Shown: positions 1-8,425 of the stretch, piece by piece
How the letters are laid out: each line of letters opens with the position of its first letter
How positions within the stretch are numbered: the stretch's first letter is position 1
Assembly: GCA_043798445.1 (NCBI GenBank)
Contig: JAZDOQ010000027.1
Coordinates: forward strand, 55,536-119,535
Length of the DNA stretch: 64,000 bases
DNA from: CAIJMI01 sp043798445
Lineage (GTDB): Bacteria; Patescibacteriota; Microgenomatia; UBA10105; UBA927
Reading direction: 5' to 3'
Notes under the pieces: model-generated
Database searches by the model: none
What the model was told of the DNA's origin: nothing
What the model saw: the letters and a program-made list of their open reading frames with translations, nothing else
Translations under genes and position numbers: made by a program

Positions 1-1
1 A

Positions 2-304
2 GTTGTTGGTGATATGATTATTTTCCATTTCATAAAAGATAATTTGTCTTCTGAAATTGAAGATGTCTACAATAATTTTGACAGGAAAAAACATCTTAAA
101 AAACTCTTTCACACAAAATATTTTAACTGGATGCTGCCAATTTTTGGAGCAATTATCATCGCTTCACCGCTTCCGGATGAATTAGGAGTAAGCATGATTG
201 GCTTGTCAAAAATGAGTACGGTTCGATTTATTCTTCTTTCGTATGTCCTCAATTCTATAGGAATATTTTTAGTTGTATCAGCGTCCTTGTTAATTAAACC
301 ATAA
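2..304 (+). CDS. C-terminal part of a membrane protein, possibly VTT/DedA-like
   Basis: The reading frame is open at the left edge, so this is the 3' end of a gene that starts upstream; the first ATG at 14 need not be the start. The visible part has a charged stretch followed by two hydrophobic segments (about residues 45-60 and 75-97 counted from the window edge) joined by a loop with the motif ASPLPDELG. A preceding GD-containing helix end plus a Pro/Asp loop between helices is reminiscent of VTT/DedA (SNARE-associated) transport proteins, but this is only a resemblance. It ends 5 nt before the P-type ATPase gene, so the two are probably co-transcribed. Confidence 0.4.
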   Translation, partial: VVGDMIIFHFIKDNLSSEIEDVYNNFDRKKHLKKLFHTKYFNWMLPIFGAIIIASPLPDELGVSMIGLSKMSTVRFILLSYVLNSIGIFLVVSASLLIKP

Positions 305-309
305 AAAAT

Positions 310-2748
310 ATGTTTCCAAATGAACAAGGATTATCTAAGGAAGAAATAATGAAGAGACAGCAACAGTATGGTCTTAACGTTCTTCCTGAAAAACCGCCAC
401 CAAGTCAACTATCCCTTGTTGTTGCACAATTAAAAAGTCCGCTTGTTTATATTCTGTTGATTGCAGCACTCGTAACGATCGCAATAGGACATATAACTGA
501 TGCATGTATCATTCTTGTTGCCGTTCTTCTCAACACGTTTCTGGGGTATATTCAAGAACGACGTGCAACGAATGCGCTATTCGCTCTTAAAAAATATGTA
601 ACTCACACATCCGTTGTCATACGGGAGGGGAAGCGAATGACAGTACGCACAACTGATATAGTCCCCGGTGACATTGTTATATTGGACCAGGGAGTCAAGA
701 TTCCTGCTGACGGAATACTTCTTTTTGCCAATCGGCTCTATATTGACGAATCTCTTTTAACCGGCGAAAGTGTACCTGTTAATAAAAAGAAGGATGATGA
801 AGTGTCTATGGGCACTATTGTTGCTTCAGGACAGGGGATGATACGCGTTGAGACAATAGGTGCACAGACCAAAATGGGAACAATAGCAATGCACATCCAA
901 CAGGATGAGGAAGATACACCATTGCAACGTCAATTGAAGAAATTCAGCAAACAATTAGTTATGGTGATTGGAATACTCATCACATCGGTGTTGCTTCTTG
1001 GTATTATTTACCAGTTTAGCCTGACTGAAATATTTGTAATATCTGTTGCTCTTGCGGTATCAAGTATTCCTGAGGGGCTGTTAGTGTCACTGACGGTTGT
1101 TCTTGCCATCGGCATGCAAAAAATAGTGAGGCACCGCGGACTCGTGAGGAAACTATCAGCAGCAGAGACACTCGGCGGGGTAACCGTTATTTGTGTTGAT
1201 AAAACGGGCACTCTAACACAAGGAAAAATGACAGTTGTTGATCATTTAGGTGATGAAAAAGAATTGGCAAAGCAGACACTTCTGGCAAACGATTTAGATG
1301 ATCCCATGATTATTTCTGCATTTACATGGGGAAGAACTATCATTAAAGATTTTGTCTCTGAACATCAACGTCTTGACAGTATTCCGTTTTCGCCAAAAGA
1401 ACGGTTTTTTATAAGTCTTCATACCTGGACAGATACAACAAATATGATTTTTGTCAACGGCGCTCCAGAGTTGCTCCTTTCGTGGTCAAATACAACAGAA
1501 AGTGAAAAGAATGAAATGCGTGAAACAATTGAAACACTGACAAAACAAGGAAAACGATTGATTGGATTTGCACGAAAAGAGGTGGGTAATACAAAAAAAA
1601 TCATAGAACAGGATGATGCAAAAGAGGGATTAACGTGGGTGGGGTTATTAGCGTTTTCAGACCCCGTACGCTTAGGAGTGAAAGAGGCATTGGATATAGC
1701 AAAAACTGCTGGTATAAAAACAATTGTTATTACTGGTGATTATCCAAAAACATCAGAATTTGTTTTGTCAGAGCTTGGTATGCCGGTTGATGAAAAAGAA
1801 ATCATTCTAGGAGAGGAGCTTGAAAACAGTACACCCGATATATTAAAAGAAAAAGTGAAAATAATACGGTTATTTGCCAGAACTACCCCTGATCAAAAAT
1901 TACTGATTGTGGACGCATTGAAAAAGAATGGAGAAATTGTTGCCATGATGGGAGACGGAGTAAATGATGCACCAGCCCTCCATAAAGCTGATATAGGTAT
2001 TGTTGTAGGAGAAGCGACAGATGTTGCCAAAGAATCGGCAGACCTAGTGCTTCTTGATTCAAACTTTTCAACGATCGTGAAAGCAATAGAGGAGGGAAGA
2101 TCAATGTTTGAAAATATAAGAAAGATTATTTTATATCTCATGAGTGATGCGTTTGCGGAGATTATCGTTATTATCGGAGGTATCATACTTGGTCTGCCTC
2201 TTCCTCTTACTGCTGTGCAGATTTTGTGGATTAATTTGGTGTCTGATGGATTTCCTAATCTTTCATTGACCATTGATCCAAAACGACGCGACCTCATGAA
2301 GGAACACCCAAGAAATCCAAAAGAACGGTTGGTAAACAGATGGATGATGGTGCTTCTTGGCACCGTAAGCACTGTGGCGGGATTGTTGGCATTATCATCG
2401 TTCGTTGTGATATATAACATATCAGGAAGTGTGATGCTGGCACGGTCATTTACATTTATTGTGCTTGGGTTAAACTCTCTAACATACGTATTTTCCGTAC
2501 GCGTGCTGATGATGCCATTTTGGAAAAATCATGTATTTGAAAATAAATGGCTGGTTTTAGCTGTTGGAGCTGGATTCTGTTTGCAAGTTGTTCCGTTCCT
2601 TACTCCATCGCTACGGCAATTTTTTGGATTGACACACCTTTCTTTTTCATATTGGATTACAGCAATAGCGTTATCTATAACGATGTTTTTTGTGATAGAA
2701 ATATTTAAACTGGTGTATCGATATAGAAGAGTAAAAAGACGATCGTGA
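310..2748 (+). CDS. P-type cation-transporting ATPase (type II, Ca2+/Na+ pump-like)
   Basis: Integral membrane pump coupling ATP hydrolysis to cation export. Seen: an N-terminal cation-ATPase domain (about 1-60), the actuator motif TGES at 151-154, PEGL in the fourth helix (P254-L257), the phosphorylation motif DKTGT with D297, and the hinge motif GDGVND at 548-553, followed by C-terminal helices to residue 812. PEGL and the N-terminal domain fit the type II (SERCA/PMR1/Na,K-like) branch rather than heavy-metal pumps, which carry CPx instead. At 812 aa it is somewhat shorter than typical type II pumps (about 880-950 aa), mainly because the nucleotide-binding domain is compact. The ion cannot be assigned from sequence alone. 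It lies 5 nt behind a membrane protein gene. Confidence 0.93.
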   Translation: MFPNEQGLSKEEIMKRQQQYGLNVLPEKPPPSQLSLVVAQLKSPLVYILLIAALVTIAIGHITDACIILVAVLLNTFLGYIQERRATNALFALKKYVTHTSVVIREGKRMTVRTTDIVPGDIVILDQGVKIPADGILLFANRLYIDESLLTGESVPVNKKKDDEVSMGTIVASGQGMIRVETIGAQTKMGTIAMHIQQDEEDTPLQRQLKKFSKQLVMVIGILITSVLLLGIIYQFSLTEIFVISVALAVSSIPEGLLVSLTVVLAIGMQKIVRHRGLVRKLSAAETLGGVTVICVDKTGTLTQGKMTVVDHLGDEKELAKQTLLANDLDDPMIISAFTWGRTIIKDFVSEHQRLDSIPFSPKERFFISLHTWTDTTNMIFVNGAPELLLSWSNTTESEKNEMRETIETLTKQGKRLIGFARKEVGNTKKIIEQDDAKEGLTWVGLLAFSDPVRLGVKEALDIAKTAGIKTIVITGDYPKTSEFVLSELGMPVDEKEIILGEELENSTPDILKEKVKIIRLFARTTPDQKLLIVDALKKNGEIVAMMGDGVNDAPALHKADIGIVVGEATDVAKESADLVLLDSNFSTIVKAIEEGRSMFENIRKIILYLMSDAFAEIIVIIGGIILGLPLPLTAVQILWINLVSDGFPNLSLTIDPKRRDLMKEHPRNPKERLVNRWMMVLLGTVSTVAGLLALSSFVVIYNISGSVMLARSFTFIVLGLNSLTYVFSVRVLMMPFWKNHVFENKWLVLAVGAGFCLQVVPFLTPSLRQFFGLTHLSFSYWITAIALSITMFFVIEIFKLVYRYRRVKRRS

Positions 2749-2829
2749 TGATTTTGTGAGATGCGCTCATTGGCGTATGCTGTATACTGAATGTATACGA
2801 AAAAACACAAGAATTTTTTTCAACATATC

Positions 2830-3588
2830 ATGGTTAAGCATCCTTTTGCCTTCACGCTGATTGAAATTTTATTAGTTGTCACAATTATTGGTATTATTGC
2901 ACCAACTGCATATCTTGGAGTGTCCTCATATTTTGCCCAAGCACATGATTTTCAAAGAAAAAAGGATTTAAAAGATCTCGAAGTTGTTATGGAATATTAC
3001 TATGATGCGGCAACCGCATACCCCTCTGCCATACCAGCGTGCGGTAAACCGCTTATGTATAACGATAAAGTCATTCTTGATTCATTTCCGTGTGATCCAA
3101 CAACAAATGAGCCGTACACCTATCTCACTGATGAATTAACGCAATATCAATGGTACAAAATTTATACACATTTGGAGCGAAATGCAGATCAATCCATTCC
3201 GCTTATCGGGTGTTCTGATGGATGCGGACCGGAATGTGCATATAACTTTGGCGTTGCGAGCTCAAACATATCTATTACTGCGTGTGTTTGGTCAGGACCG
3301 GATATTTCACCAAGACCAACGGAAGAACCAACAGAAACACCACAACCAACCATACAAACGGATCCATCGAACTATCCAGCAGAACCAACGCTGTCACCAG
3401 CGCCGACACCGGCGTATTCGAATTATGTTTGTGCGCCCGGCGGCGGCCAGCTGGGATTTTGCGAAGTGTTTGATGATCCCGATCGGAGCTTATGTCCGTT
3501 TGTTTATCTTGATGACCCGACCTGTCAGAATAAATGCGACGATAAAAATAATCGGTGCAAAAATTCCTCAGGAAAATATATACCGTAA
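2830..3588 (+). CDS. Type IV pilin-like (pseudopilin) protein with Cys-rich C-terminal domain
   Basis: The N-terminus has a short basic leader followed by FTLIEILLVVTIIGI, the classical prepilin cleavage/N-methylation motif: processing before Phe, Glu at +5, then a hydrophobic helix. The body (about 35-165) resembles pseudopilins, a P/T-rich linker follows (about 165-205), and the last 55 residues hold six Cys, suggesting a disulfide-stabilised surface domain. An upstream in-frame ATG at 2791 would add 13 residues, but a TATACT -10 box at 2783-2788 would place the transcript start beyond that ATG, so I chose 2830. It may be an adhesive minor pilin. No prepilin peptidase or pilus ATPase lies in this window. 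Confidence 0.8.
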   Translation: MVKHPFAFTLIEILLVVTIIGIIAPTAYLGVSSYFAQAHDFQRKKDLKDLEVVMEYYYDAATAYPSAIPACGKPLMYNDKVILDSFPCDPTTNEPYTYLTDELTQYQWYKIYTHLERNADQSIPLIGCSDGCGPECAYNFGVASSNISITACVWSGPDISPRPTEEPTETPQPTIQTDPSNYPAEPTLSPAPTPAYSNYVCAPGGGQLGFCEVFDDPDRSLCPFVYLDDPTCQNKCDDKNNRCKNSSGKYIP

Positions 3589-3600
3589 TAAGCTGTATGT

Positions 3601-4032
3601 TTACTGATATTTCTTTGCAAATTCACCAAACCAATCTATTGGTTTTTGATCCTCCGCTTTTCCGTTGTAATTGACCGTAATTTCTTCACCTGTTTTTATA
3701 TTCCTGACCGCTTGATAGATCATTGTTTTTGCGTGGAAATCCTGTTTCCACTGGGTATTTGGTGTAAACGAGTGATTGTAGATTGAACCGTATCCAAGAA
3801 CCATAGCGCCACACCTCATGCTCGTCCAGGGATAGAGATAATAAGCAAGAATGGTGTGTTCACAGTGAGTCCGTTCTTTGGGGGAAAGATATACGATAGG
3901 GCATGTTTCAATGATTTCCCCTTTCACAAAATTTTTTCCTGCAAAAACACCACGCCCTTTTTTACCAGTCTCTTTTACAACGACTGATAAATTCATGGAA
4001 ATAGATGATGAAACATCAGAGCCACCGGACAT
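3601..4032 (-). CDS. SET-domain protein (putative protein-lysine methyltransferase)
   Basis: A 143-aa protein that is almost only a SET domain. Seen: the GRGVFA strand near the N-terminus, the pseudoknot motif YNHSFTPN (canonical NHS...N) in the middle, and the GEEITVNY motif with the catalytic-type tyrosine near the C-terminus. SET proteins transfer a methyl group from SAM to lysine side chains; bacterial stand-alone versions exist but their substrates are mostly unknown. It starts inside the end of the zinc-ribbon gene upstream (17-nt overlap), implying translational coupling; an alternative start is Met13 at 3996. It runs convergently towards the pilin gene with a 12-nt gap. Confidence 0.8.
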   Translation of the reverse strand: MSGGSDVSSSISMNLSVVVKETGKKGRGVFAGKNFVKGEIIETCPIVYLSPKERTHCEHTILAYYLYPWTSMRCGAMVLGYGSIYNHSFTPNTQWKQDFHAKTMIYQAVRNIKTGEEITVNYNGKAEDQKPIDWFGEFAKKYQ

Positions 4033-4507
4033 ACGTGCATCCCGTTGCTTGTTTTTTTTCGCGATCCCATCCTGCAGTTGAACATTTCTTCATTTTTTTG
4101 CCTGATGCTGTTGTGTACAATACAAGTTTTTCAGCGCATTCCGGACATTCTTCATCAAGCGGTTCTGTTGTACCATTAATCCATTCAACATAGTCACATC
4201 CTGTCACCTGTTTTTTTGTTGCATCCCAACCACCAGTTGAACATTTTTTCATTTTCTTTCCAAAACGTGTCATGGAAAGAACGAGCGGGGCATCACACTT
4301 TGGACATGTTTCCTCAAGTGTTTGTGGCTCAAAGGGAAGCCAAAGAACGTAATCACACCCGTCAATTTTTTTTGTATCTGTATTCCACATGCCCGCGTTA
4401 CAGCGTCGTAGTTTTTTTCCGGAACCTGTGATAACGATCTCACTGAGGTTGCTGCCGCATTTTGGACACGTTTCTTGTGTGTTAGTTGGATGTTGTTGTG
4501 TATTCAT
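4016..4507 (-). CDS. Protein of three topoisomerase-type C4 zinc ribbons
   Basis: The 163-aa protein consists of three tandem repeats of about 50 aa, each with the pattern CPxC...GKK(M/L)(K/R)(K/R)C...W...GCxYVxW. This is the zinc-ribbon found at the C-terminus of bacterial topoisomerase I, where it binds single-stranded DNA; here it occurs with no topoisomerase domain. A role in nucleic-acid binding is therefore likely, but the partner is unknown. The gene overlaps the downstream SET-domain gene, so the two products may work together. Promoter: an extended -10 (TGCTATAGT on the minus strand, 4524-4516) lies 8 nt before the ATG and there is no Shine-Dalgarno, suggesting a leaderless message. 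Confidence 0.8.
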   Translation of the reverse strand: MNTQQHPTNTQETCPKCGSNLSEIVITGSGKKLRRCNAGMWNTDTKKIDGCDYVLWLPFEPQTLEETCPKCDAPLVLSMTRFGKKMKKCSTGGWDATKKQVTGCDYVEWINGTTEPLDEECPECAEKLVLYTTASGKKMKKCSTAGWDREKKQATGCTYVRWL

Positions 4508-4626
4508 ATTGTCATACTATAGCATGGATATTTCAAAAAATGTATGGAGAAAAATTTTTATGCGTATATCTCCTCTTAACAAATGTGATGTCTATTGGTT
4601 ATACTCTAATAACCAAAATGTGACAT

Positions 4627-5232
4627 ATGATTACAGAGCTCATTTTTGATGTTGAAACAAAAAAGTTATTTAGCGATATAACAACGGATGACCCGGGAGA
4701 GTTGGGGGTGTCAGTTGTTTCTGTGTACAGAAGAACATTAAACACCGCACTTGAAGAAATTGAAGGCGAAATGAGGAGTTTTTGGGAAAAGGATTTTTTT
4801 TCGATGTGGCCATGGTTTGTGAAAGCAGATAGAATAATCGGGTTTAATTCATTAAAATTTGATGTTCCGGCACTCAGGCCGTATGCGCCAGTAACGTTTT
4901 CTACATTGAAACACTTCGATATTATGGAATTAGTCCGCCAAAAACTCGGAAGACGAATTGGACTGAGCGCGCTTACAAAAGATACATTAGGAAATGAAAA
5001 AACCGATGTTGGTACCAACGCAGTTATCTATTGGACGAAAGGCGACCCAGTCAATTTACGTAAATTACAAACATATTGTGAAGCGGATGTTGTGTTAACC
5101 CGAGATCTCTATGATTTTGGAAGGAAGAATAAATACCTCAAATATCGTGATAAATGGAATAATATTGTAACCATTGATATAGATTTTTCATACCCAATTA
5201 AAAAAGAAGAACCTCAAATAGGATTATTTTAA
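4627..5232 (+). CDS. RNase H-fold DEDD-type 3'-5' exonuclease-like protein
   Basis: The N-terminus LIFDVETKK gives the ExoI Asp/Glu pair (D8, E10). An ExoII-like motif FNSLKFDVPAL follows (FN..xFDxP with an Asp), and an ExoIII-like YCEADV (Y-x3-D) sits near residue 155. These three motifs define DEDDy exonucleases (DnaQ/YprB-like superfamily). The 201-aa length leaves room for the catalytic domain only. Substrate and process (DNA repair or RNA turnover) are not evident. The 3' end overlaps the convergent patatin gene by 9 nt. A TATACT -10 box at 4600-4605 gives a short leader of roughly 15 nt. Confidence 0.75.
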   Translation: MITELIFDVETKKLFSDITTDDPGELGVSVVSVYRRTLNTALEEIEGEMRSFWEKDFFSMWPWFVKADRIIGFNSLKFDVPALRPYAPVTFSTLKHFDIMELVRQKLGRRIGLSALTKDTLGNEKTDVGTNAVIYWTKGDPVNLRKLQTYCEADVVLTRDLYDFGRKNKYLKYRDKWNNIVTIDIDFSYPIKKEEPQIGLF

Positions 5233-6027
5233 TGCAAGTAGGCGTTTAATTGCATCTATCTTCTTTTCTGTTTCGTCAATGCCAAGTTGGATGGTTGGTC
5301 CACCGTGAACTGATTCTGTAATATTTTTTGGTGTTACGCGCGGCTCTATAATGATATCTGCGTACTTACTATTTTCTTTTGCTAAACTATACCGCAAACT
5401 GTTGATTGTTGACCACGCGACGGAGATTGACGACGGTTGTTTTTGCGGTTGATTTGATTCTTTATTGACAAGATATGCATCACAATTAACTGCAATGACG
5501 ATATCAGCCCCCATGCCACGTACAACTGATGCGGGAACAGGCAGCGATATCCCGCCATCCATGAGGTATGAATTATCGATTTTCATAGGTTGAAAAAGCA
5601 GAGGGACTGAACTACTTGCGCGTACAGCATTAATCAGATCTCCGTGTTTGATAATAACCGGTTCACCAGATGCAACATTTGTAGCCACAGCCGCAAAAGG
5701 AAGAGAAAGAGATTCTATAGTGCGTTTCCCTATATAATGTGCCAAAAATTCAATAGCACGTTGCCCTTTTATAACACCGGAAGAAAAGGCTGCATCGGTA
5801 AGAATCCATGCCAAGTCACGATAGCCAAAAGCTTCCACAATCGCTTCCACCTTGTTAATATCTCCAAGCGCTGCGAATACGCCGCCAATGACGGATCCTG
5901 CGCTGGTTCCTGCAATCATATCAATGGGGATTTGGTGAGCAAGAAGGGTTTTAATAACACCAATATGAACGAGTCCTCGTACACCACCACTGCCAAGCGC
6001 AAGTCCAACCATTTTTCGTTTCTTCAT
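5224..6027 (-). CDS. Patatin-like phospholipase (RssA family)
   Basis: Predicted lipid acyl hydrolase with the Ser-Asp dyad of patatins. Seen: the oxyanion-hole motif GSGGVRG (about 12-18), the nucleophile elbow GTSAG with S42, and the DGG motif with D157. The 267-aa length is normal for the bacterial RssA/YchK group. There is no signal peptide, so it probably acts on the inner face of the membrane. A TGATATACT extended -10 (minus strand, 6042-6034) ends 6 nt before the ATG, predicting a leaderless mRNA although uppP lies just upstream on the same strand. Confidence 0.9.
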   Translation of the reverse strand: MKKRKMVGLALGSGGVRGLVHIGVIKTLLAHQIPIDMIAGTSAGSVIGGVFAALGDINKVEAIVEAFGYRDLAWILTDAAFSSGVIKGQRAIEFLAHYIGKRTIESLSLPFAAVATNVASGEPVIIKHGDLINAVRASSSVPLLFQPMKIDNSYLMDGGISLPVPASVVRGMGADIVIAVNCDAYLVNKESNQPQKQPSSISVAWSTINSLRYSLAKENSKYADIIIEPRVTPKNITESVHGGPTIQLGIDETEKKIDAIKRLLALK

Positions 6028-6043
6028 ATGGATAGTATATCAA

Positions 6044-6817
6044 TTATGTGAGAACAAAAAAGTAGAAAACACCCGCAAGAACAATACGATACACTGCAAA
6101 TGGTAAGAATGAATTATTTTTTACAAATCGAAGGAATGTTTTAATTGCAAGAAGCGCCGTTACAAAAGATGTGACAAGTCCAACGGTAAGAAGTAATACC
6201 GTTGAAGTGTTGATGATAATAGGAGATTTTAATACATCAAGTCCAACCGCCGCTATCATTGTTGGAATAGCAAGAAGAAATGAAAATTCAACAGAAAGCT
6301 CTCTGGAGAGTCCTGTCAGTAGCCCGCTACATATTGATGCTGCAGACCGTGATACTCCCGGAATCATGGAAAATGTTTGGCCAATTCCTATACATATCGC
6401 CTGTTTAGGGGTAATCTGTTCAAGCACTGTTGTTTTTCGCGGGAACCTTTTAACGGCATTCTCAATAAGAAAAAATGCAATACCGCCAATGCATAAAGAA
6501 GCAACAACAACAAACGGATTTCCTAATAGATAGTGTTTGACAATTTTATAGAGCAAAAATCCAATAATTGCTGTTGGAATAAATGCAAACAATAATGGTT
6601 TCCACAGGAATCGTTTTGATAGGAGGGTCCGTGCGTACAAAACAACGGCAGCAGCAATTGCTCCAAGCTGAATAATGATTTCAAACGATGTTAAAAAATC
6701 TGTTTGAGGAATCGCAAATAGTTTTCCGAATAAAATCATGTGTCCTGTTGATGAAACCGGTAAAAATTCCGTAATTCCTTCGACGAATCCAAGAAGCAGT
6801 GCGTGAATAAGATTCAT
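6044..6817 (-). CDS. uppP: Undecaprenyl-diphosphatase UppP (BacA)
   Basis: Integral membrane enzyme that recycles undecaprenyl pyrophosphate to the monophosphate for peptidoglycan and other glycan synthesis; it also gives low-level bacitracin resistance. Seen: the N-terminal signature EGITEFLPVSSTGH (about 13-26) and the second signature PGVSRSAAS (about 155-163), with a normal length of 257 aa and about eight hydrophobic helices. A TAGTAT -10 box (minus strand, 6829-6824) is 6 nt from the ATG. It fits the other wall-related genes of the window (PBPs, LCP, FemAB, WecA-like). Confidence 0.97.
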   Translation of the reverse strand: MNLIHALLLGFVEGITEFLPVSSTGHMILFGKLFAIPQTDFLTSFEIIIQLGAIAAAVVLYARTLLSKRFLWKPLLFAFIPTAIIGFLLYKIVKHYLLGNPFVVVASLCIGGIAFFLIENAVKRFPRKTTVLEQITPKQAICIGIGQTFSMIPGVSRSAASICSGLLTGLSRELSVEFSFLLAIPTMIAAVGLDVLKSPIIINTSTVLLLTVGLVTSFVTALLAIKTFLRFVKNNSFLPFAVYRIVLAGVFYFFVLT

Positions 6818-6831
6818 AGAAGAATACTATT

Positions 6832-7026
6832 TTATGTAATTACCTCAATTGCAGCATTTGGACAAGCAGCGGCAGCTTCTCTAGCAAGTTTTTCATCAAC
6901 TTCAGTATATGTTGATGGATCCTTTTTGATTGCAACAATACCGGTATCAATGGAAAAAAGCTCAGGTGCAATGGATGAACACATGCCGCATGATAAACAT
7001 TTGTCTGTATGAACAGTGATAATCAT
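6832..7026 (-). CDS. Small single-cluster [4Fe-4S] ferredoxin
   Basis: A 64-aa protein with C10-x2-C13-x2-C16 and a remote C55-P, the ligand set of monocluster 4Fe-4S ferredoxins of the Fer4_13/Fer4_15 type. The start at 7026 is set by a very strong Shine-Dalgarno (AAGGAGGAGG, complement of 7031-7040) 4-5 nt upstream; longer readings of the frame ignore it. That Shine-Dalgarno overlaps the stop codon of the upstream secreted-protein gene, so translation is coupled. The electron donor and acceptor are not evident; no oxidoreductase is adjacent. Confidence 0.9.
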   Translation of the reverse strand: MIITVHTDKCLSCGMCSSIAPELFSIDTGIVAIKKDPSTYTEVDEKLAREAAAACPNAAIEVIT

Positions 7027-7037
7027 ATGCCTCCTCC

Positions 7038-7454
7038 TTATATTTTTATTCGATACCGTTTTATGTGTGTGGCGCCCGTTGTCAATTGTGCTGTGATGGT
7101 GAGTGTTGCTTGAGAAATGTTGTAATGCGGTGTGCATACCCCATGGCTGCACGTACCGAAATAGAGATCGCGTGAATCAGACACAAGACCAGTTGTTTGC
7201 ACTGTTCCCATTGCGCCCTGAGTGATGCCATTTGCTACATACCGTAACTCATATAAAATTCGTTTTACAGTACCTAAATTTTGAAACGTTACAACAACAC
7301 TGTTGGTTGATCGAGACAGTTTTGCTGTTGAGTATGAAACACTTCTTTGCCCTGAAACCGTTGCCTTTTTAACCCGTAGTTTTGCTGCATACATAGGAGA
7401 CACAAGAAGGAAGCAAAAAATAACGCCTAAAATAGCTCGCGAAGCATACTTCAT
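7038..7454 (-). CDS. Small secreted protein of unknown function
   Basis: I do not recognise a family. The 138-aa product begins with a signal peptide (basic start, hydrophobic core at about 7-20, likely cleavage after AYAA-type residues near 24). The mature part is beta-rich in appearance, Ser/Thr-rich, and contains two Cys within a short segment (about 96-100) that could form a disulfide; it may be an Ig-like or adhesion fold. It precedes and is coupled to the ferredoxin gene. A TATAAT -10 (minus strand, 7470-7465) sits 10 nt before the ATG. Confidence 0.7.
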   Translation of the reverse strand: MKYASRAILGVIFCFLLVSPMYAAKLRVKKATVSGQRSVSYSTAKLSRSTNSVVVTFQNLGTVKRILYELRYVANGITQGAMGTVQTTGLVSDSRDLYFGTCSHGVCTPHYNISQATLTITAQLTTGATHIKRYRIKI

Positions 7455-7505
7455 AATAGCTCATATTATATACCGCATATAGAAAATTTGGTAGAATGAT
7501 CCTAT

Positions 7506-8114
7506 ATGAAAAAGCATATTATCATAGCAGGCGCTATTTTAGTCGTTGGATTAACAGTTGCAGGTCTTCTTGTGTTTAAAGATAGAATTTTCAAGAAATC
7601 CTCTGTTTCTCAGACGGTTGAAGAAATGAAAAAAGAAGTAGACCTATGGGAAGACCAAGCAGGATTTTCGTTCCAATATCCAAAAGGAATAGTGATAGAT
7701 AAACACGATGAAGATACTGAAAATTATGCACACCTTGAATTAACCGAAGCCTCACACAAAGGCCGGCTTATTGTGTGGGCAAAGGATACGCTCTACGGAG
7801 ACGTTGATACGTGGGTAAAAAAAGATGCGTCTTTGAAAGAGGCTTCCGTCATTGATACGACACTTGGAGGAAAACCGGCAAAAAAAATCATTCTTACTAG
7901 TGCAACAAAAAAATTAATAACCGGAGTAATTGATGATCAAATTTTGTTTACCATTGAGGCAGAAACAGAAGGAAATGTGTTTTGGCAAGAGACATACGAC
8001 ATAATTGTTCAAAGCTTTGTGTTTACTCCTATAGTTGGTCAAAAATCATCAGATAACGAGCCGACTATTGAAAATTCAGGTTCTGTTATTGATGAGGAAG
8101 AGGTGTTGGAATAA
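7506..8114 (+). CDS. Membrane-anchored PsbP-like/unknown extracytoplasmic protein
   Basis: A 202-aa protein with one N-terminal membrane helix (about 5-24) and an outside domain. The segment GFSFQYPKGIVI followed by alternating strands resembles the PsbP-like fold often seen in short CPR and Gram-positive lipoprotein-like proteins, but the match is by eye only. The acidic C-terminus ends in DEEEVLE. An extended -10 (TGGTAGAAT, 7489-7497) ends 8 nt before the ATG, with no Shine-Dalgarno. It diverges from the secreted-protein gene at 7454. Confidence 0.65.
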   Translation: MKKHIIIAGAILVVGLTVAGLLVFKDRIFKKSSVSQTVEEMKKEVDLWEDQAGFSFQYPKGIVIDKHDEDTENYAHLELTEASHKGRLIVWAKDTLYGDVDTWVKKDASLKEASVIDTTLGGKPAKKIILTSATKKLITGVIDDQILFTIEAETEGNVFWQETYDIIVQSFVFTPIVGQKSSDNEPTIENSGSVIDEEEVLE

Positions 8115-8134
8115 TCGCGATTTATTATTCGGTG

Positions 8135-8143
8135 TGATATACT
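8135..8143 (+). promoter_or_regulatory. Extended -10 of the RRM gene
   Basis: TGATATACT ends 6 nt before the ATG at 8150, so transcription would start at or next to the start codon. A model case of the leaderless pattern in this window. Confidence 0.65.
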
Positions 8144-8149
8144 CTCGCT

Positions 8150-8425
8150 ATGTCTATAAATCTATTTATTGGAAATTTACCATATACGACGGATGATGGT
8201 AAGCTCGGCGAAATATTTGCTCCCGCGGGAGTTGTCGTTTCTGCTCATGTGATTACGGATAAATATTCAGGTCGATCGCGAGGATTTGGATTCGTTGAAA
8301 TGAGTTCAGACGAAGAAGCAAAAAAAGCAATAGAATTATTAAACGGCACGGTCGTCGAAGGAAGACCACTCGTAGTCAATGTTGCGAAACCACCTGCACC
8401 AGGCGTAAGTAATGTTATGGTGTAG
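8150..8425 (+). CDS. RRM-domain RNA-binding protein
   Basis: A 91-aa single RNA-recognition motif. Seen: RNP2 LFIGNL (5-10) and RNP1 RGFGFVEM (44-51) with the expected aromatic residues, spaced as in glycine-rich RNA-binding proteins of cyanobacteria and many CPR bacteria. The tail after the domain is short and lacks a glycine-rich region. It probably binds single-stranded RNA, with a chaperone-like role. The -10 TGATATACT (8135-8143) is 6 nt from the ATG, a textbook leaderless arrangement. Its 3' end overlaps the convergent PBP gene by 11 nt. Confidence 0.92.
   Translation: MSINLFIGNLPYTTDDGKLGEIFAPAGVVVSAHVITDKYSGRSRGFGFVEMSSDEEAKKAIELLNGTVVEGRPLVVNVAKPPAPGVSNVMV

Noticed and set aside
1893..2420. 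A 175-codon open frame antisense to the P-type ATPase
   Set aside because: It lies fully opposite a conserved, motif-rich gene; its translation has no domain-like sequence and no start signals.
2791..2829. Upstream ATG of the pilin-like gene
   Set aside because: The TATACT box ends 3 nt before it, so the transcript would start after this ATG; the prepilin leader also has better length from 2830.
8219..8231. CTCCCGCGGGAG palindrome in the RRM gene as an operator
   Set aside because: It is inside the coding sequence of a conserved domain and is explained by codons; no related copy seen elsewhere.
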